In this document: piece by piece, positions 43,666 through 52,248 of the stretch
How the letters are laid out: the number at the start of each line of letters is the position of its first letter
Numbering within the stretch: position 1 is the first letter of the stretch
Assembly: GCF_003049645.1 (NCBI RefSeq)
Contig: NZ_PYWK01000001.1
Location: 1,829,487-1,893,486, forward strand
Reading direction: 5' to 3'
DNA from: Metasolibacillus fluoroglycofenilyticus
Lineage (GTDB): Bacteria; Bacillota; Bacilli; Bacillales_A; Planococcaceae
DNA: 64,000 nucleotides
Made by a program: the position numbers and the translations under genes
Notes under the pieces: generated by a model
What the model was told of the DNA's origin: nothing
What the model saw: only the letters and a program-made list of their open reading frames with translations
Databases searched by the model: none

Positions 43666-44238
43666 TTATTTCAATAAAGTTTGTTCAAAATACTGCTTTA
43701 CTTGTGGCCACTCTTCCTTCGTAATACTGTATAAATGTGTATCGCGCAGCGTTCCATTTTTACGCACCATATGATTGCGTAAAATCCCCTCTTTTTTAGC
43801 ACCGATACGTTCGATTGCTTGCTGAGAGCGTTTATTTTCATTATCTGTTTTAAGCTGTACACGGTTCATTGCAAGCCGCTCAAAGCAATATGCTAGTAAA
43901 ATATATTTACAATTCGTATTAATCGCCGTTCCCCAGCATGCAGGCGTTAGCCATGTATAGCCAATTTCTAATCGCTTATGTGCATTATCAAAATCAAATA
44001 ACGATGTAGCACCGACAATTTTTTCTGTTGCTTGATTAATAATAACAAAGGTAATTACCGTACTCGCTTCACGCTGCTTTATTGCCGTTTCAACGTAATT
44101 TTCCACAGCTGTCTTTGTCATAAGATGTAATGATGTATGCGCCCATATTCGCTCATCATGGGCTGCCTCATATATCCCATCAATATGTGCACGCTCAATA
44201 TGCACTAAACGCACAATTTCATTTTGCAAAGTTTCCAT
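43666..44238 (-). CDS. GNAT family N-acetyltransferase (RimJ/RimL-like)
   Basis: This 190-residue protein has the GNAT fold: RLVHIERAHIDGIYEAAHD, RLEIGYTWLTPACWGTAINT as the acetyl-CoA loop region, and RVQLKTDNENKRSQQAIERIGAKKEGILRNH, the hallmark of the RimJ/RimL group. It would acetylate a protein N-terminus or small amine. GGAGGG 6 bases before the ATG at 44238 sets the start although the frame opens to 44301. Confidence 0.88.
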   Translation of the reverse strand: METLQNEIVRLVHIERAHIDGIYEAAHDERIWAHTSLHLMTKTAVENYVETAIKQREASTVITFVIINQATEKIVGATSLFDFDNAHKRLEIGYTWLTPACWGTAINTNCKYILLAYCFERLAMNRVQLKTDNENKRSQQAIERIGAKKEGILRNHMVRKNGTLRDTHLYSITKEEWPQVKQYFEQTLLK

Positions 44239-44351
44239 TTTCATCCCTCCGTTTTCTTTATTATACAGAAGTGAAAACGGAATATTAGTAAACAAATCCA
44301 ATTTTTTTTGCTACGATAGACATAGTGGAAAGATAGAAAGAAGGTTTTTTT

Positions 44352-45383
44352 ATGAGGGAGCATGCACTACCAATACTATATGTAGCCATTATTGCATGCA
44401 TTGGAGGATGGCTATTCTCACTTTTATCATTGCCAATTCCATGGATGATTGGACCGTTATTTACTGTACTTCTTGCACAGTTTTTCATTCGCAGACCACT
44501 TAAATGGCCTGCATTTTTTCGCAACATCGGGCTTGTTATTATTGGCATTACGATTGGTGAAAATTTTTCTTTAACTATTTTACAAACAATGGGAACAATG
44601 TTTTGGTATATGTTAGCAATTAATATTATTTTTATTTTACTATGCTTGCTGCTCGCATTTATCACAGCTAAATATACAAATATGTCACTACATACCGCAA
44701 TTTTAGCAAGCGTCCCCGGTGCACTTGGACAAATTATCGTTTTTTCATCTGAACAAAAGGATGTTGACCTTGCTGCTGTGACTTATTTTCATTTAATTCG
44801 TGTACTAGCTGTTGTTAGCGTTATACCATTTTTAGTTTCTGGGCATATTGTGCAACAAAATGTTGCTAGCATCACTTCGCCACTATGGGCTGGAATTATT
44901 TTAATTGCAGCAAGCTTTGCTTTCGCGCTCATCGCCAGTAAATTTCATATGCCAACACCTTTCTTTTTAGGCCCTGTCCTTTTTGGTATATTGCTTAATG
45001 TTGTGCAAATTGATATCCCAACTATTTCAGCGAACGTTTTGCATCTTGCACAAATTGCAGTTGGTGCTCATATTGGTTTACTGTTAACACCTGGTGCACT
45101 ACGCCTTCCAAAACGCACACTATTATTCGGCTTAATGAATGTTGTTTTACTTATGTTTGTTAGTTTTTTATGCGCAAAACTTGTGATGACCATGCTTAAT
45201 TATACATTTGCGACAAGTTTTTTAAGCACTGCACCTGGTGGCATGGACCAAATGGCATTAATTGCTACCTCTATCCATGCAGAGGCAGACATTGTCACCG
45301 TTTTTCAGCTCGCACGCATGCTATTTTTATCCTTTGTTATTATTCCATTATTGAAGAAATATAGTGTCCGGCTTAAGCATTAA
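44352..45383 (+). CDS. AbrB family transporter-like membrane protein
   Basis: This 343-residue protein has about ten hydrophobic helices in two similar halves. The first half has GGWLFSLLSLPIPWMIGPLFT and TAILASVPGALGQII; the second has FLGPVLFGILLNV and TSFLSTAPGGMDQMALIA. This duplicated pattern is the AbrB/ammonia-monooxygenase-like family (Pfam AbrB), unrelated to the transition-state regulator AbrB. Role unknown. AGAAGG lies 7 bases before the ATG. Its last codons lie in a perfect palindrome shared with the convergent remnant gene. Confidence 0.85.
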   Translation: MREHALPILYVAIIACIGGWLFSLLSLPIPWMIGPLFTVLLAQFFIRRPLKWPAFFRNIGLVIIGITIGENFSLTILQTMGTMFWYMLAINIIFILLCLLLAFITAKYTNMSLHTAILASVPGALGQIIVFSSEQKDVDLAAVTYFHLIRVLAVVSVIPFLVSGHIVQQNVASITSPLWAGIILIAASFAFALIASKFHMPTPFFLGPVLFGILLNVVQIDIPTISANVLHLAQIAVGAHIGLLLTPGALRLPKRTLLFGLMNVVLLMFVSFLCAKLVMTMLNYTFATSFLSTAPGGMDQMALIATSIHAEADIVTVFQLARMLFLSFVIIPLLKKYSVRLKH

Positions 45384-45393
45384 TGCTTAAGCC
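45370..45393. repeat. perfect 24-bp palindrome spanning two convergent stop codons
   Basis: The sequence is GGCTTAAGCATT followed by its exact reverse complement. The stop codons of the AbrB-family gene (45381-45383) and the EamA remnant (45380-45382) overlap at its centre. Both proteins therefore end Leu-Lys-His. It may act as a terminator stem but has no loop, so its fold needs a few unpaired central bases. Confidence 0.85.
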
Positions 45394-45667
45394 CCCTTGG
45401 TCGAAATAACTCTGCATATGCCGCCCCACCTAAAATGAATATAGCACCAACCATTTGTATGATGCTTAATCGTTCCGCTAAAATAATGACCGAAAAAATT
45501 AAAGCTGAAAGAGGCTCTAAATAACCGAGTATGGAAACGGATTGAACAGGTAAACGGCCGATGGAAGAAAAATAAAAATAACAGCCGACACCTGTGTTTA
45601 CAAGACCAAGTATCAATATAGGCAGCAAATCTCCAGCCGCTATTTGAACGATAAATCCTTGCTTCAC
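45380..45667 (-). pseudogene. C-terminal remnant of an EamA/DMT transporter
   Basis: The 95-residue frame contains only the last part of an EamA domain, about four helices including SIGRLPVQSVSILGYLEPLSALIFSVIILAE. A full DMT transporter has ten helices in about 300 residues. The apparent GTG start at 45667 has no ribosome site, and the frame is open beyond it into unrelated sequence. The junction at about 45668-45675 leads straight into a LysR remnant on the opposite strand, so a deletion has removed both N-terminal portions. Confidence 0.8.
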
Positions 45668-45671
45668 AACA

Positions 45672-45863
45672 ACAAATTATGTCTATGGTGAAAACGGTCT
45701 AGGCATTAGCATATTACCAGAGCTAATTTTACAGCGAATTCCTTATAATATTATTGCGAAAGAGCTTGAAATTCCTGCCTTTCGTCATATTGGAATTGCT
45801 ATGAGAAATCAGCAATCCTTATCGCTTGCAACGCAATGTTTTTTTACAGTACTTACCCTTTAG
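45672..45863 (+). pseudogene. C-terminal remnant of a LysR family regulator
   Basis: Translation in the plus frame gives YVYGENGLGISILPELILQR, then IPYNIIAKELEIPAFR, ending TVLTL and TAG at 45861-45863. This is the end of a LysR effector-binding domain, whose GLGISILPE motif is characteristic. There is no N-terminal helix-turn-helix and no start. LysR regulators often neighbour EamA transporters, so this was probably the partner of the EamA remnant. Confidence 0.75.
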
Positions 45864-45962
45864 AAACGAAAAGTGTTAAGTTTATAGCAAATATTTACCA
45901 AAAGGACTTTCTCCTTCCGTAGTCACAATAAATTGCCACTATCTCCGTTGTAAACGAAGGAG

Positions 45963-46166
45963 TTTTCCGAAAAGTCCATTTTGTTTTGACACCGCATTGA
46001 AATCAATGTTTTCATCGCTTCCCTTTTACTGAAGGAGTACACTGTTAAAGCCAATGTTCATCCCATTTTTAAAAGAGGCGTTCTCTGTTTATATGAATCA
46101 ACATTTTGCGAAACATCATCGCGACTGTCCAAAATGCCAGCTATGCACGGCTTTTTGGACAGCCCC
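45963..46166 (+). repeat. MITE-like element, left inverted copy
   Basis: The element runs from TTTTCCGAAAAGTCC to GGCTTTTTGGACAGCCCC. It is the reverse complement of 51377-51584 with only a handful of mismatches, mainly near the ends. Its right end folds as GTCCAAAATGCC / GGCTTTTTGGAC. It directly precedes the promoter of the tetR-type gene. No convincing gene lies inside; the rest of the 45864-46199 spacer shows nothing else. Confidence 0.85.
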
Positions 46167-46199
46167 CCTATTTTTTAAGTAACTATGACGAATATTCTC

Positions 46200-46229
46200 T
46201 TGCATTTTAAAAAAAGTTGTGCATATAAT
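46200..46229 (+). promoter_or_regulatory. sigma-A promoter of the tetR-type gene
   Basis: TTGCAT at 46200-46205 and TATAAT at 46224-46229 are 18 bases apart. The operator begins 4 bases downstream, so bound repressor would block initiation. Confidence 0.65.
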
Positions 46230-46233
46230 AAAT

Positions 46234-46252
46234 TAGACTGGTGGTCGGTCGT
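46234..46252 (+). promoter_or_regulatory. imperfect TetR operator before the regulator gene
   Basis: TAGACTGGTGGTCGGTCGT matches the perfect palindrome at 46969-46987 at 15 of 19 positions, with the same half-site TAGAC...GTCGGTC. It lies between the -10 and the ribosome site. Confidence 0.7.
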
Positions 46253-46269
46253 ATCAGGAGGCATCTATA

Positions 46270-46905
46270 ATGAGAATTGTTAAAGAGCACGAAGAACGTC
46301 GCAATGAAATATTAAATATAGCACAGGCTCTTTTTGTTACAAAGGGCTTTACGAAAACAACAATCAACGATATTTTACAGACAATTGGCATTGCGAAAGG
46401 CACTTTTTATCATTATTTTAAATCCAAAGAAGAGGTGCTGGATGCTATTATCGAGCGCATTATACAGGCAGATGTCGTGAAGGCACAGCATATTGCCGCA
46501 AACCCAGCACTATCAGCAGTCGATAAATTATTCGCTATTTTACTAGCACAAGCACCACAGCAAGGCGACGAAAAAGAGCAACTTATTGAACATTTTCATC
46601 AGCCTGATAATGCAGAAATGCATCAAAAGAGCTTAGTGCAAGCAGTAATTCATTTGTCACCTGTTTTAACAGAGGTTATTCAGCAAGGGATTAAAGAAAA
46701 GATTTTCAATACAGATTATCCGCAGGAAACTGTAGAATTTTTACTCGTTTCTGCGCAGGTTATGTTTGATGATGGCTTTTTTCAATGGCAACCTGAAGAA
46801 ATGCAACAAAGAGCAGTTGCCTTTGTTCAGTTAATGGAGCGAGCATTAGGTGCGAAGAATGGTAGCTTTAAAAAAATGCTAACCATCTTATTAAAGCAAT
46901 CATAA
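46270..46905 (+). CDS. TetR family transcriptional repressor
   Basis: This 211-residue protein has the TetR N-terminal domain: RRNEILNIAQALFVTKGFTKTTINDILQTIGIAKGTFYHYFKSKEEVLDAII. The C-terminal ligand domain is helical and unclassified. AGGAGG is 8 bases before the ATG. A matching palindromic operator lies in its own promoter and in that of the MFS/ABC genes, so it very likely represses both itself and the efflux operon until an unknown inducer binds. Confidence 0.93.
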   Translation: MRIVKEHEERRNEILNIAQALFVTKGFTKTTINDILQTIGIAKGTFYHYFKSKEEVLDAIIERIIQADVVKAQHIAANPALSAVDKLFAILLAQAPQQGDEKEQLIEHFHQPDNAEMHQKSLVQAVIHLSPVLTEVIQQGIKEKIFNTDYPQETVEFLLVSAQVMFDDGFFQWQPEEMQQRAVAFVQLMERALGAKNGSFKKMLTILLKQS

Positions 46906-46968
46906 CTGTAGTAAATTTTAGACGTAAAGCGATTCCTATTATGATTCGCTTTCTATTTTTTAAATATA

Positions 46969-46987
46969 TAGACCGACAGTCGGTCTA
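46969..46987 (+). promoter_or_regulatory. perfect 19-bp TetR operator before the efflux operon
   Basis: TAGACCGACAGTCGGTCTA is an exact inverted repeat with one central base. It ends 16 bases before the MFS start codon, between a TATATA-type -10 and the GGGGG ribosome site. The same half-sites occur in front of the tetR-type gene. Confidence 0.85.
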
Positions 46988-47003
46988 AAACAGGGGGACA
47001 ATA

Positions 47004-48248
47004 ATGGTTTCTATCCAACAACCTGCTTTTTCAAAGGATTTTTTATTCGCTGTTCTAGGTCAAATTATTTCCATTTTAGGAGCAGCTCTATTGCGTTTTG
47101 CTTTATCACTGTATGTATTAGATTTAACTGGCAGAGCAGATTTATTCGCAGGGCTGCTCGCTATATCTAGCATTCCCCTTCTGTTCTCCCCTATAGGAGG
47201 AGCACTTGCAGACCGCTTTAACAGGCGCAATTTGATGGTGCTATTTGATATGATTAGCGGCGTAATTATTTGCTGTTTATTTTTATCCTTATCAGTGCAG
47301 GAGCCTTCTATTATTGTGATTGGCACTGTAATGACTTTATTAACATTCATTAGTGCTATGTACACACCGGCGGTACTCGCCAGTATTCCACTGCTTGTAA
47401 CAAATAATAAGCTAGAGCAAGCAAATGGGATTGTGCAAGGCATTCAAGCATTATCGCAAATAGCAGCTCCTGTTTTAGGAGGGCTACTGTATAGTATGCT
47501 TCCTTTAAAAATACTCGTTATTGTCAGTGCTATTTTCTTTTTCTGTTCAAGTATATTGGAAATGTTTATAACAATTCCTTTTACGAAGCATACACAGCAG
47601 TCTATTTTAAAAGATTTGCAAGTAGGCTTTCGGTATGTTGGAAAGCATACTTTTATTTTAAAATGTATTGTTCTCGCAGCAAGTTTAAATTTTATATTAA
47701 CGCCATTCTTTATTATCGGTGTACCAATTATTTTACGAATAGCAATGCAAGCAAGTGATATTCTTTATGGAATTACAATGGGGACCCTTGATTTCGCGAC
47801 AATTATTGGTGCATTGTCTATCGGCCTATTTGCGAAGCATTTGCGGATGAATCGTCTGTATAAATGGTTACTTCTTATTGCCCTATGTGCTATACCAATT
47901 GCCTTTACCGTGACACCTTTTGCACTACAGCAAAGTTTTGCCTTGTCATTTCTCGTTTTTACAGGCTGTAGTATTGCGATTGCTATGCTTATTACTGTTC
48001 TCTCTATCTTTGTCATTACCGCTGTTCAAAAGCAAACACCGAATGAGCATCTTGGCAAAGTAATGGCCATTATTACAGCAAGTGCCCAATGTACTGCTCC
48101 TTTTGGTCAAATTTTATATGGTATTGTCTTTGAAGCAACACAGCATGCGATGTATTGGTCTGTGCTGTTAATGAGTATATCTGTATTGCTATTAGCCTTT
48201 ATAGCGAAAAAAATGTGGCAACAAACAGGAAGTGAGGAAGCACTATGA
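47004..48248 (+). CDS. MFS efflux transporter
   Basis: This 414-residue protein has 12 hydrophobic helices and the MFS motif A in GGALADRFNRRNLM between helices 2 and 3. It resembles the MFS_3/enterobactin exporter-like group that exports macrolides, siderophores or peptides in Firmicutes. GGGGGACA lies before the ATG. Its stop overlaps the start of the FtsX-type permease by 4 bases (ATGA), which ties it to an ABC system, an uncommon pairing. Substrate unknown. Confidence 0.9.
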   Translation: MVSIQQPAFSKDFLFAVLGQIISILGAALLRFALSLYVLDLTGRADLFAGLLAISSIPLLFSPIGGALADRFNRRNLMVLFDMISGVIICCLFLSLSVQEPSIIVIGTVMTLLTFISAMYTPAVLASIPLLVTNNKLEQANGIVQGIQALSQIAAPVLGGLLYSMLPLKILVIVSAIFFFCSSILEMFITIPFTKHTQQSILKDLQVGFRYVGKHTFILKCIVLAASLNFILTPFFIIGVPIILRIAMQASDILYGITMGTLDFATIIGALSIGLFAKHLRMNRLYKWLLLIALCAIPIAFTVTPFALQQSFALSFLVFTGCSIAIAMLITVLSIFVITAVQKQTPNEHLGKVMAIITASAQCTAPFGQILYGIVFEATQHAMYWSVLLMSISVLLLAFIAKKMWQQTGSEEAL

Positions 48249-50596
48249 ATTTTCGGATGATACAACGAGATATTGCACGCAATCCTATGATGACACTGAC
48301 TTTAGCAGTTTTTATTTTATTTTCATCTGTCTTAATGGCAAATGCTTCAACAATGATTGTTCACTTATTTATATCTGTAGAGCAGTTTTTTCAGCAAGCA
48401 AAGGCGCCTCATTTTGTTCAAATGCATGCTGGACCAATCAATCAGCAGCAAATCGAGGCATTTGTCATGCAGCACCCATTTATCGAAGCGCAACAAACGG
48501 TCGATATGCTAACAATCGACCAAACACAGCTTTTCATTGAAAATCGCAAAGTAAGCGAGGCAAGCAATGGTAGCGTGATGGATATGAGCTTTGTCACACA
48601 AAATCCGTTATTTGACTTTTTATTAGACGAAACAAATCGCCCATTGCAAGTTGCGGAAGGTGAAATTGCTATACCAATGTATTATATGGAGAAATATCAG
48701 TTACAGCTTGGAGATCGGATTTGGTTTGCCAATGGACAAATCGAGATGGAATTTACCATTTCAAACTTTATACGTGATGTGCAAATGAATCCGACAATTG
48801 TTAGCTCCAAGCGTTTTGTTGTCCATCAGAAGGATTGGGATACTCTAGCACAGTCGATAGTTCAGCATGAATATTTAATCGAATTTTTAGTGAAGGAGCA
48901 AAAACAAACACAGCAGTTGGAGCAATTATATGAAGCATCTCATTTACCGCAGCAAGGTCCTACAATTACGTATCCACTATTTAAAATGTTGAATATGCTA
49001 ACAGATGGACTAAATATACTTATATTGCTCTTTATTAGCGTTTTATTAATGGGCATTGCTTTACTCTGTATTCGTTTAACAGTTTTGACAACATTAGAGG
49101 AAGACATACGCGAAATTGCTGTTATGAAAGGGATAGGTATTGCTCACAGGCAAATCCGTCAACTTTACGTGATGAAATATATCGCGCTTGTTATGTTAGC
49201 AGCTCTTTGCGGCTATTTGCTATCATTGTCTATTACACGGCACTTCACAGCTAATATGGCACACTATATGGGAAAAGTTCAACTGACATTAGCTCATTAT
49301 GTAGTATCTCTTGCTAGTGTCGGAGTAGTTTGTTTAACAATTATTTTATATTGTTATTTTACTTTAAAAAGATGTGAGCGCATTTCTGTTGTAGAGGCTT
49401 TACGACAAGGGGCTATCCCGGAGAGACGAAACAAAGGGCAAATGACGATTGCTAGCAGTAAATGGCCCTCAATTAATCTGCTACTAGCTATAAAGGATAT
49501 TGGCGCTCGCTCTTCTATGTACCGACTTATTGGCGCCGTTTTCATCATTGCCTGCTTTATGATGCTCGTCCCATTAAATTTATTGCAAACGATAAAATCC
49601 CCCGACTTTATTACGTATATGGGGGCTGGTAAAAGTGATATACGCATCGACCTTCCATATAACGTTAATGCCAACGAGCATTTTCAAAACATTCAATCTA
49701 CCCTTTCTCAGGATAGAGAAGTGGAAAAATATGCGCTATTGACGACGGCAAAATTTATGGTAGAAACAGGTGAGAAACAGTTTGATAGCTTACAGGTTGA
49801 AATGGGTGATTTCACAATCTTTCCCGTACGTTATGTTGCTGGTACAGCACCTATACAAGACAATACAATTGCCCTTTCCATTTTACAGGCACGTGAACTC
49901 GCTGTAGAGGTAGGTGATTCACTAAAGATTATTGTTGATCATCAACCAAAGCAACTAATAATCACAGGTATTTATCAAGATATTACAAATGGTGGTAAGA
50001 CGGCAAAAGCACAGCTTACACCCGGCTCGACAACGCCTATTCTTTGGCATGTAATCAATGTAGATGTTATAGATAATATCGATATTCAGCAAAAAATCAA
50101 CGCTTATCGGGAAATTTTTGCAACAGCTAAAATTACAAATATGGCCCATTATATTACTCAAACACTAGGCTCAAATATTGTACAACTTAAGCAAGTAACA
50201 TTGCTTGCCCTTCTGCTATCACTATCTATCGCAATCTGTATTGCTGGAATGTTTATGCAAATGCTACTTGCAAAGGATGCAAGGCAAATTGCTATTTTAC
50301 AAAGCTTGGGTTTTTCCAAAAAGGCAATCCGTAGACAATATATTTCACGCGTATTAACAGTTTTATTTATCTCCGTCATTATCGGGACTATTTTAGCGAA
50401 TACACTCGGTGAATATTTTATCAATCAGCTTGCAACATTTATCGGCGCATCCCATATTACCTTTACTAGCCATCCATTGCAGGCATATTTCTTCTATCCA
50501 TTATTACTGGTTTGTGCAGTTACATGGACTGTTTTACTAACGACGACAAAACTTCGTGAACAGTCCCCTATCTCAAAATTAGGAGGAAACAGCTAA
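48245..50596 (+). CDS. FtsX-type ABC transporter permease with two FtsX domains
   Basis: This 783-residue protein has an N-terminal helix (TLTLAVFILFSSVLMANAS), a ~200-residue extracytoplasmic domain, a three-helix FtsX block (NILILLFISVLLMGIALLCI ... IREIAVMKGIGIAHRQIRQLY), a second extracytoplasmic domain, and a second FtsX block near the C-terminus (RQIAILQSLGFSKKAIRRQY). This is the MacB/LolC-like, Bce-related architecture that expels peptides or lipids rather than importing solutes. Its ends overlap the MFS gene (ATGA) and the ATPase gene (TAATG). Confidence 0.9.
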   Translation: MNFRMIQRDIARNPMMTLTLAVFILFSSVLMANASTMIVHLFISVEQFFQQAKAPHFVQMHAGPINQQQIEAFVMQHPFIEAQQTVDMLTIDQTQLFIENRKVSEASNGSVMDMSFVTQNPLFDFLLDETNRPLQVAEGEIAIPMYYMEKYQLQLGDRIWFANGQIEMEFTISNFIRDVQMNPTIVSSKRFVVHQKDWDTLAQSIVQHEYLIEFLVKEQKQTQQLEQLYEASHLPQQGPTITYPLFKMLNMLTDGLNILILLFISVLLMGIALLCIRLTVLTTLEEDIREIAVMKGIGIAHRQIRQLYVMKYIALVMLAALCGYLLSLSITRHFTANMAHYMGKVQLTLAHYVVSLASVGVVCLTIILYCYFTLKRCERISVVEALRQGAIPERRNKGQMTIASSKWPSINLLLAIKDIGARSSMYRLIGAVFIIACFMMLVPLNLLQTIKSPDFITYMGAGKSDIRIDLPYNVNANEHFQNIQSTLSQDREVEKYALLTTAKFMVETGEKQFDSLQVEMGDFTIFPVRYVAGTAPIQDNTIALSILQARELAVEVGDSLKIIVDHQPKQLIITGIYQDITNGGKTAKAQLTPGSTTPILWHVINVDVIDNIDIQQKINAYREIFATAKITNMAHYITQTLGSNIVQLKQVTLLALLLSLSIAICIAGMFMQMLLAKDARQIAILQSLGFSKKAIRRQYISRVLTVLFISVIIGTILANTLGEYFINQLATFIGASHITFTSHPLQAYFFYPLLLVCAVTWTVLLTTTKLREQSPISKLGGNS

Positions 50597-51357
50597 TGAC
50601 AATTTTAGAAGTAAGGCATTTACACAAAACATACGTAACTGGCAATACAGAGCAGCATGTTTTGAAAGATATTCAACTTACAATTAAAGATGGGGAATTT
50701 GTCTCTATCATGGGACCATCAGGCTGTGGTAAATCGACTTTACTTTATACAGTGAGCGGCATGGATAAAGCTTCGTCAGGTCATGTCACCTTTTTACAGC
50801 AAAATATAGCCACACTGACGGAGCCACAATTAGCAAAATTAAGACTCGAAACAATGGGCTTTATATTTCAACAACATCATCTATTAAAAAACTTAAACTT
50901 ATTTGATAATATCATCCTGTCTGCTTACTTAGCTAAAAAAGAAAGCCGTCAAAAAATCAATACGCGTGCTACACAATTAATGATGAAAATGGGGATTTTT
51001 GAATTAGCAAAGCATGACATAACACAAGCCTCTGGCGGGCAATTGCAAAGAATCGCCATTTGCCGCGCACTAATTAATAAGCCAACCATCTTATTTGGCG
51101 ATGAACCAACAGGGGCATTAAATACAACTGCAACCGCAGAAGTAATGGATGTATTAACATCAATTAATATGCAAGGCACAACTATTTTGCTCGCTACCCA
51201 TGATGCCAAAGTCGCTGCCAAAACCGAGCGTATACTATTTATGCTCGATGGGGAAATCATCGCAAACACAACTTTAGGGAAATATAACCCTGCAAGCAAT
51301 GATTTAGCAGAGCGAGAGCAGCGGCTTCATCATTGGCTGACACAGCTAGGCTTTTAA
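50596..51357 (+). CDS. ABC transporter ATP-binding protein (MacB/LolD type)
   Basis: This 253-residue ATPase has Walker A IMGPSGCGKSTLLYTVSG, signature ASGGQLQRIAICRAL, Walker B ILFGDEPTGALNTTAT and the switch His in ATHDAKVAAK. The LFGDEPTGALN form is typical of MacB/LolD/BceA ATPases that work with FtsX-type permeases. It overlaps the permease stop by one base and ends the operon; the right MITE-like copy follows 20 bases later. Confidence 0.93.
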   Translation: MTILEVRHLHKTYVTGNTEQHVLKDIQLTIKDGEFVSIMGPSGCGKSTLLYTVSGMDKASSGHVTFLQQNIATLTEPQLAKLRLETMGFIFQQHHLLKNLNLFDNIILSAYLAKKESRQKINTRATQLMMKMGIFELAKHDITQASGGQLQRIAICRALINKPTILFGDEPTGALNTTATAEVMDVLTSINMQGTTILLATHDAKVAAKTERILFMLDGEIIANTTLGKYNPASNDLAEREQRLHHWLTQLGF

Positions 51358-51376
51358 TCTAAATACGCAAAAAAAT

Positions 51377-51584
51377 GGGACTGTCCAAAAAGCCATGCAT
51401 AGCCGGCATTTTGGACAGTCGCGATGATGTTTCGCAAAATGTTGATTCATATAAACAGAGAACGCCTCTTTTAAAAATGGGATGAACATTGGCTTTAACA
51501 GTGTACTCCTTCAGTAAAAGGGAAGCGATGAAAACATTGATTTCAATGCGGTGGCAAAACAAAATAGACTTTTCGGACAACCCC
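51377..51584 (-). repeat. MITE-like element, right inverted copy
   Basis: On the minus strand it runs from GGGGTTGTCCGAAAAGTC to GGCTTTTTGGACAGTCCC. It is nearly identical to 45963-46166 read on the plus strand over about 200 bases. The end near the ATPase gene folds as a GTCC...GGAC hairpin and could terminate the efflux operon. Confidence 0.85.
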
Positions 51585-51621
51585 ATTTTCTTGCCAAAAT
51601 TCCATTTTGAAAAACAACTGA

Positions 51622-52224
51622 TTAAAATAACCCAATTAATAAGTAAACGGCTGTTCCCCAAATAAAAACAGCGGAACATTTATTAAATATGTACATCACC
51701 TTGCCTGAGGCATCCACTTTTTTTAGCATTGAGCCAGCGAACATTAAAGCAATAAACCATAGCCATGAGACGATAATACATGTTATAGTGAAAAGCATTT
51801 TTTCTGTGCCAATATAATTTAGTGCGCTCGTTCCAATAACGCCAACTGTATCTAAAATAGCATGTGGATTTAATAATGAAACGGATAGGGCAAACAATAT
51901 TTGTTTTTTTGCTGGCAGTGCCTCTCCTTGCTGTGTGGCTTCAGCCTTTGCTGTCCAGAGCACCCTTCCCATATAAATTAAAAATAAAATACCACCACTA
52001 ATTAAGCCAAGTCGCAACCATTCAAACTGATAAACGATAACTGATAAACCAAGCACTGCAAGTAAAATGAGCAGCGTATCGCATAGCGCAGCTGTAAAAA
52101 CCGCCGGTAAAGCTTTAAATTTAGATGGCTGCATCGCCCCTTGTGAAAAAACAAAAACATTTTGTACCCCTAAAGGCAAAATAAGCCCAAAGGCCAAAAT
52201 AATTCCATGAATAATTGCCTGCAT
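51622..52224 (-). CDS. LysE/ArgO family amino-acid exporter
   Basis: This 200-residue membrane protein has six helices with the family start HGIILAFGLILPLGVQNVFVFSQG and the SLLNPHAILDTVGVIG motif in helix 4. LysE-type proteins export basic amino acids or their analogues; the ArgO/YggA branch is likely from the GVQNVFV segment. The C-terminus lies only ~40 bases from the MITE-like copy but appears complete. Confidence 0.88.
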   Translation of the reverse strand: MQAIIHGIILAFGLILPLGVQNVFVFSQGAMQPSKFKALPAVFTAALCDTLLILLAVLGLSVIVYQFEWLRLGLISGGILFLIYMGRVLWTAKAEATQQGEALPAKKQILFALSVSLLNPHAILDTVGVIGTSALNYIGTEKMLFTITCIIVSWLWFIALMFAGSMLKKVDASGKVMYIFNKCSAVFIWGTAVYLLIGLF

Positions 52225-52248
52225 TGATTTTCCCCTATTCTGTTTTAT

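Noticed and set aside
44285-44665. Minus-strand 126-codon frame
   Set aside because: It is antisense to the start of the AbrB-family membrane protein gene, which has a ribosome site and coherent helices.
51359-51679. Minus-strand 106-codon frame after the ATPase gene
   Set aside because: It runs through the MITE-like element into the 3' end of the LysE-type gene and has no ribosome site; related fragments appear only in the other repeat copies.
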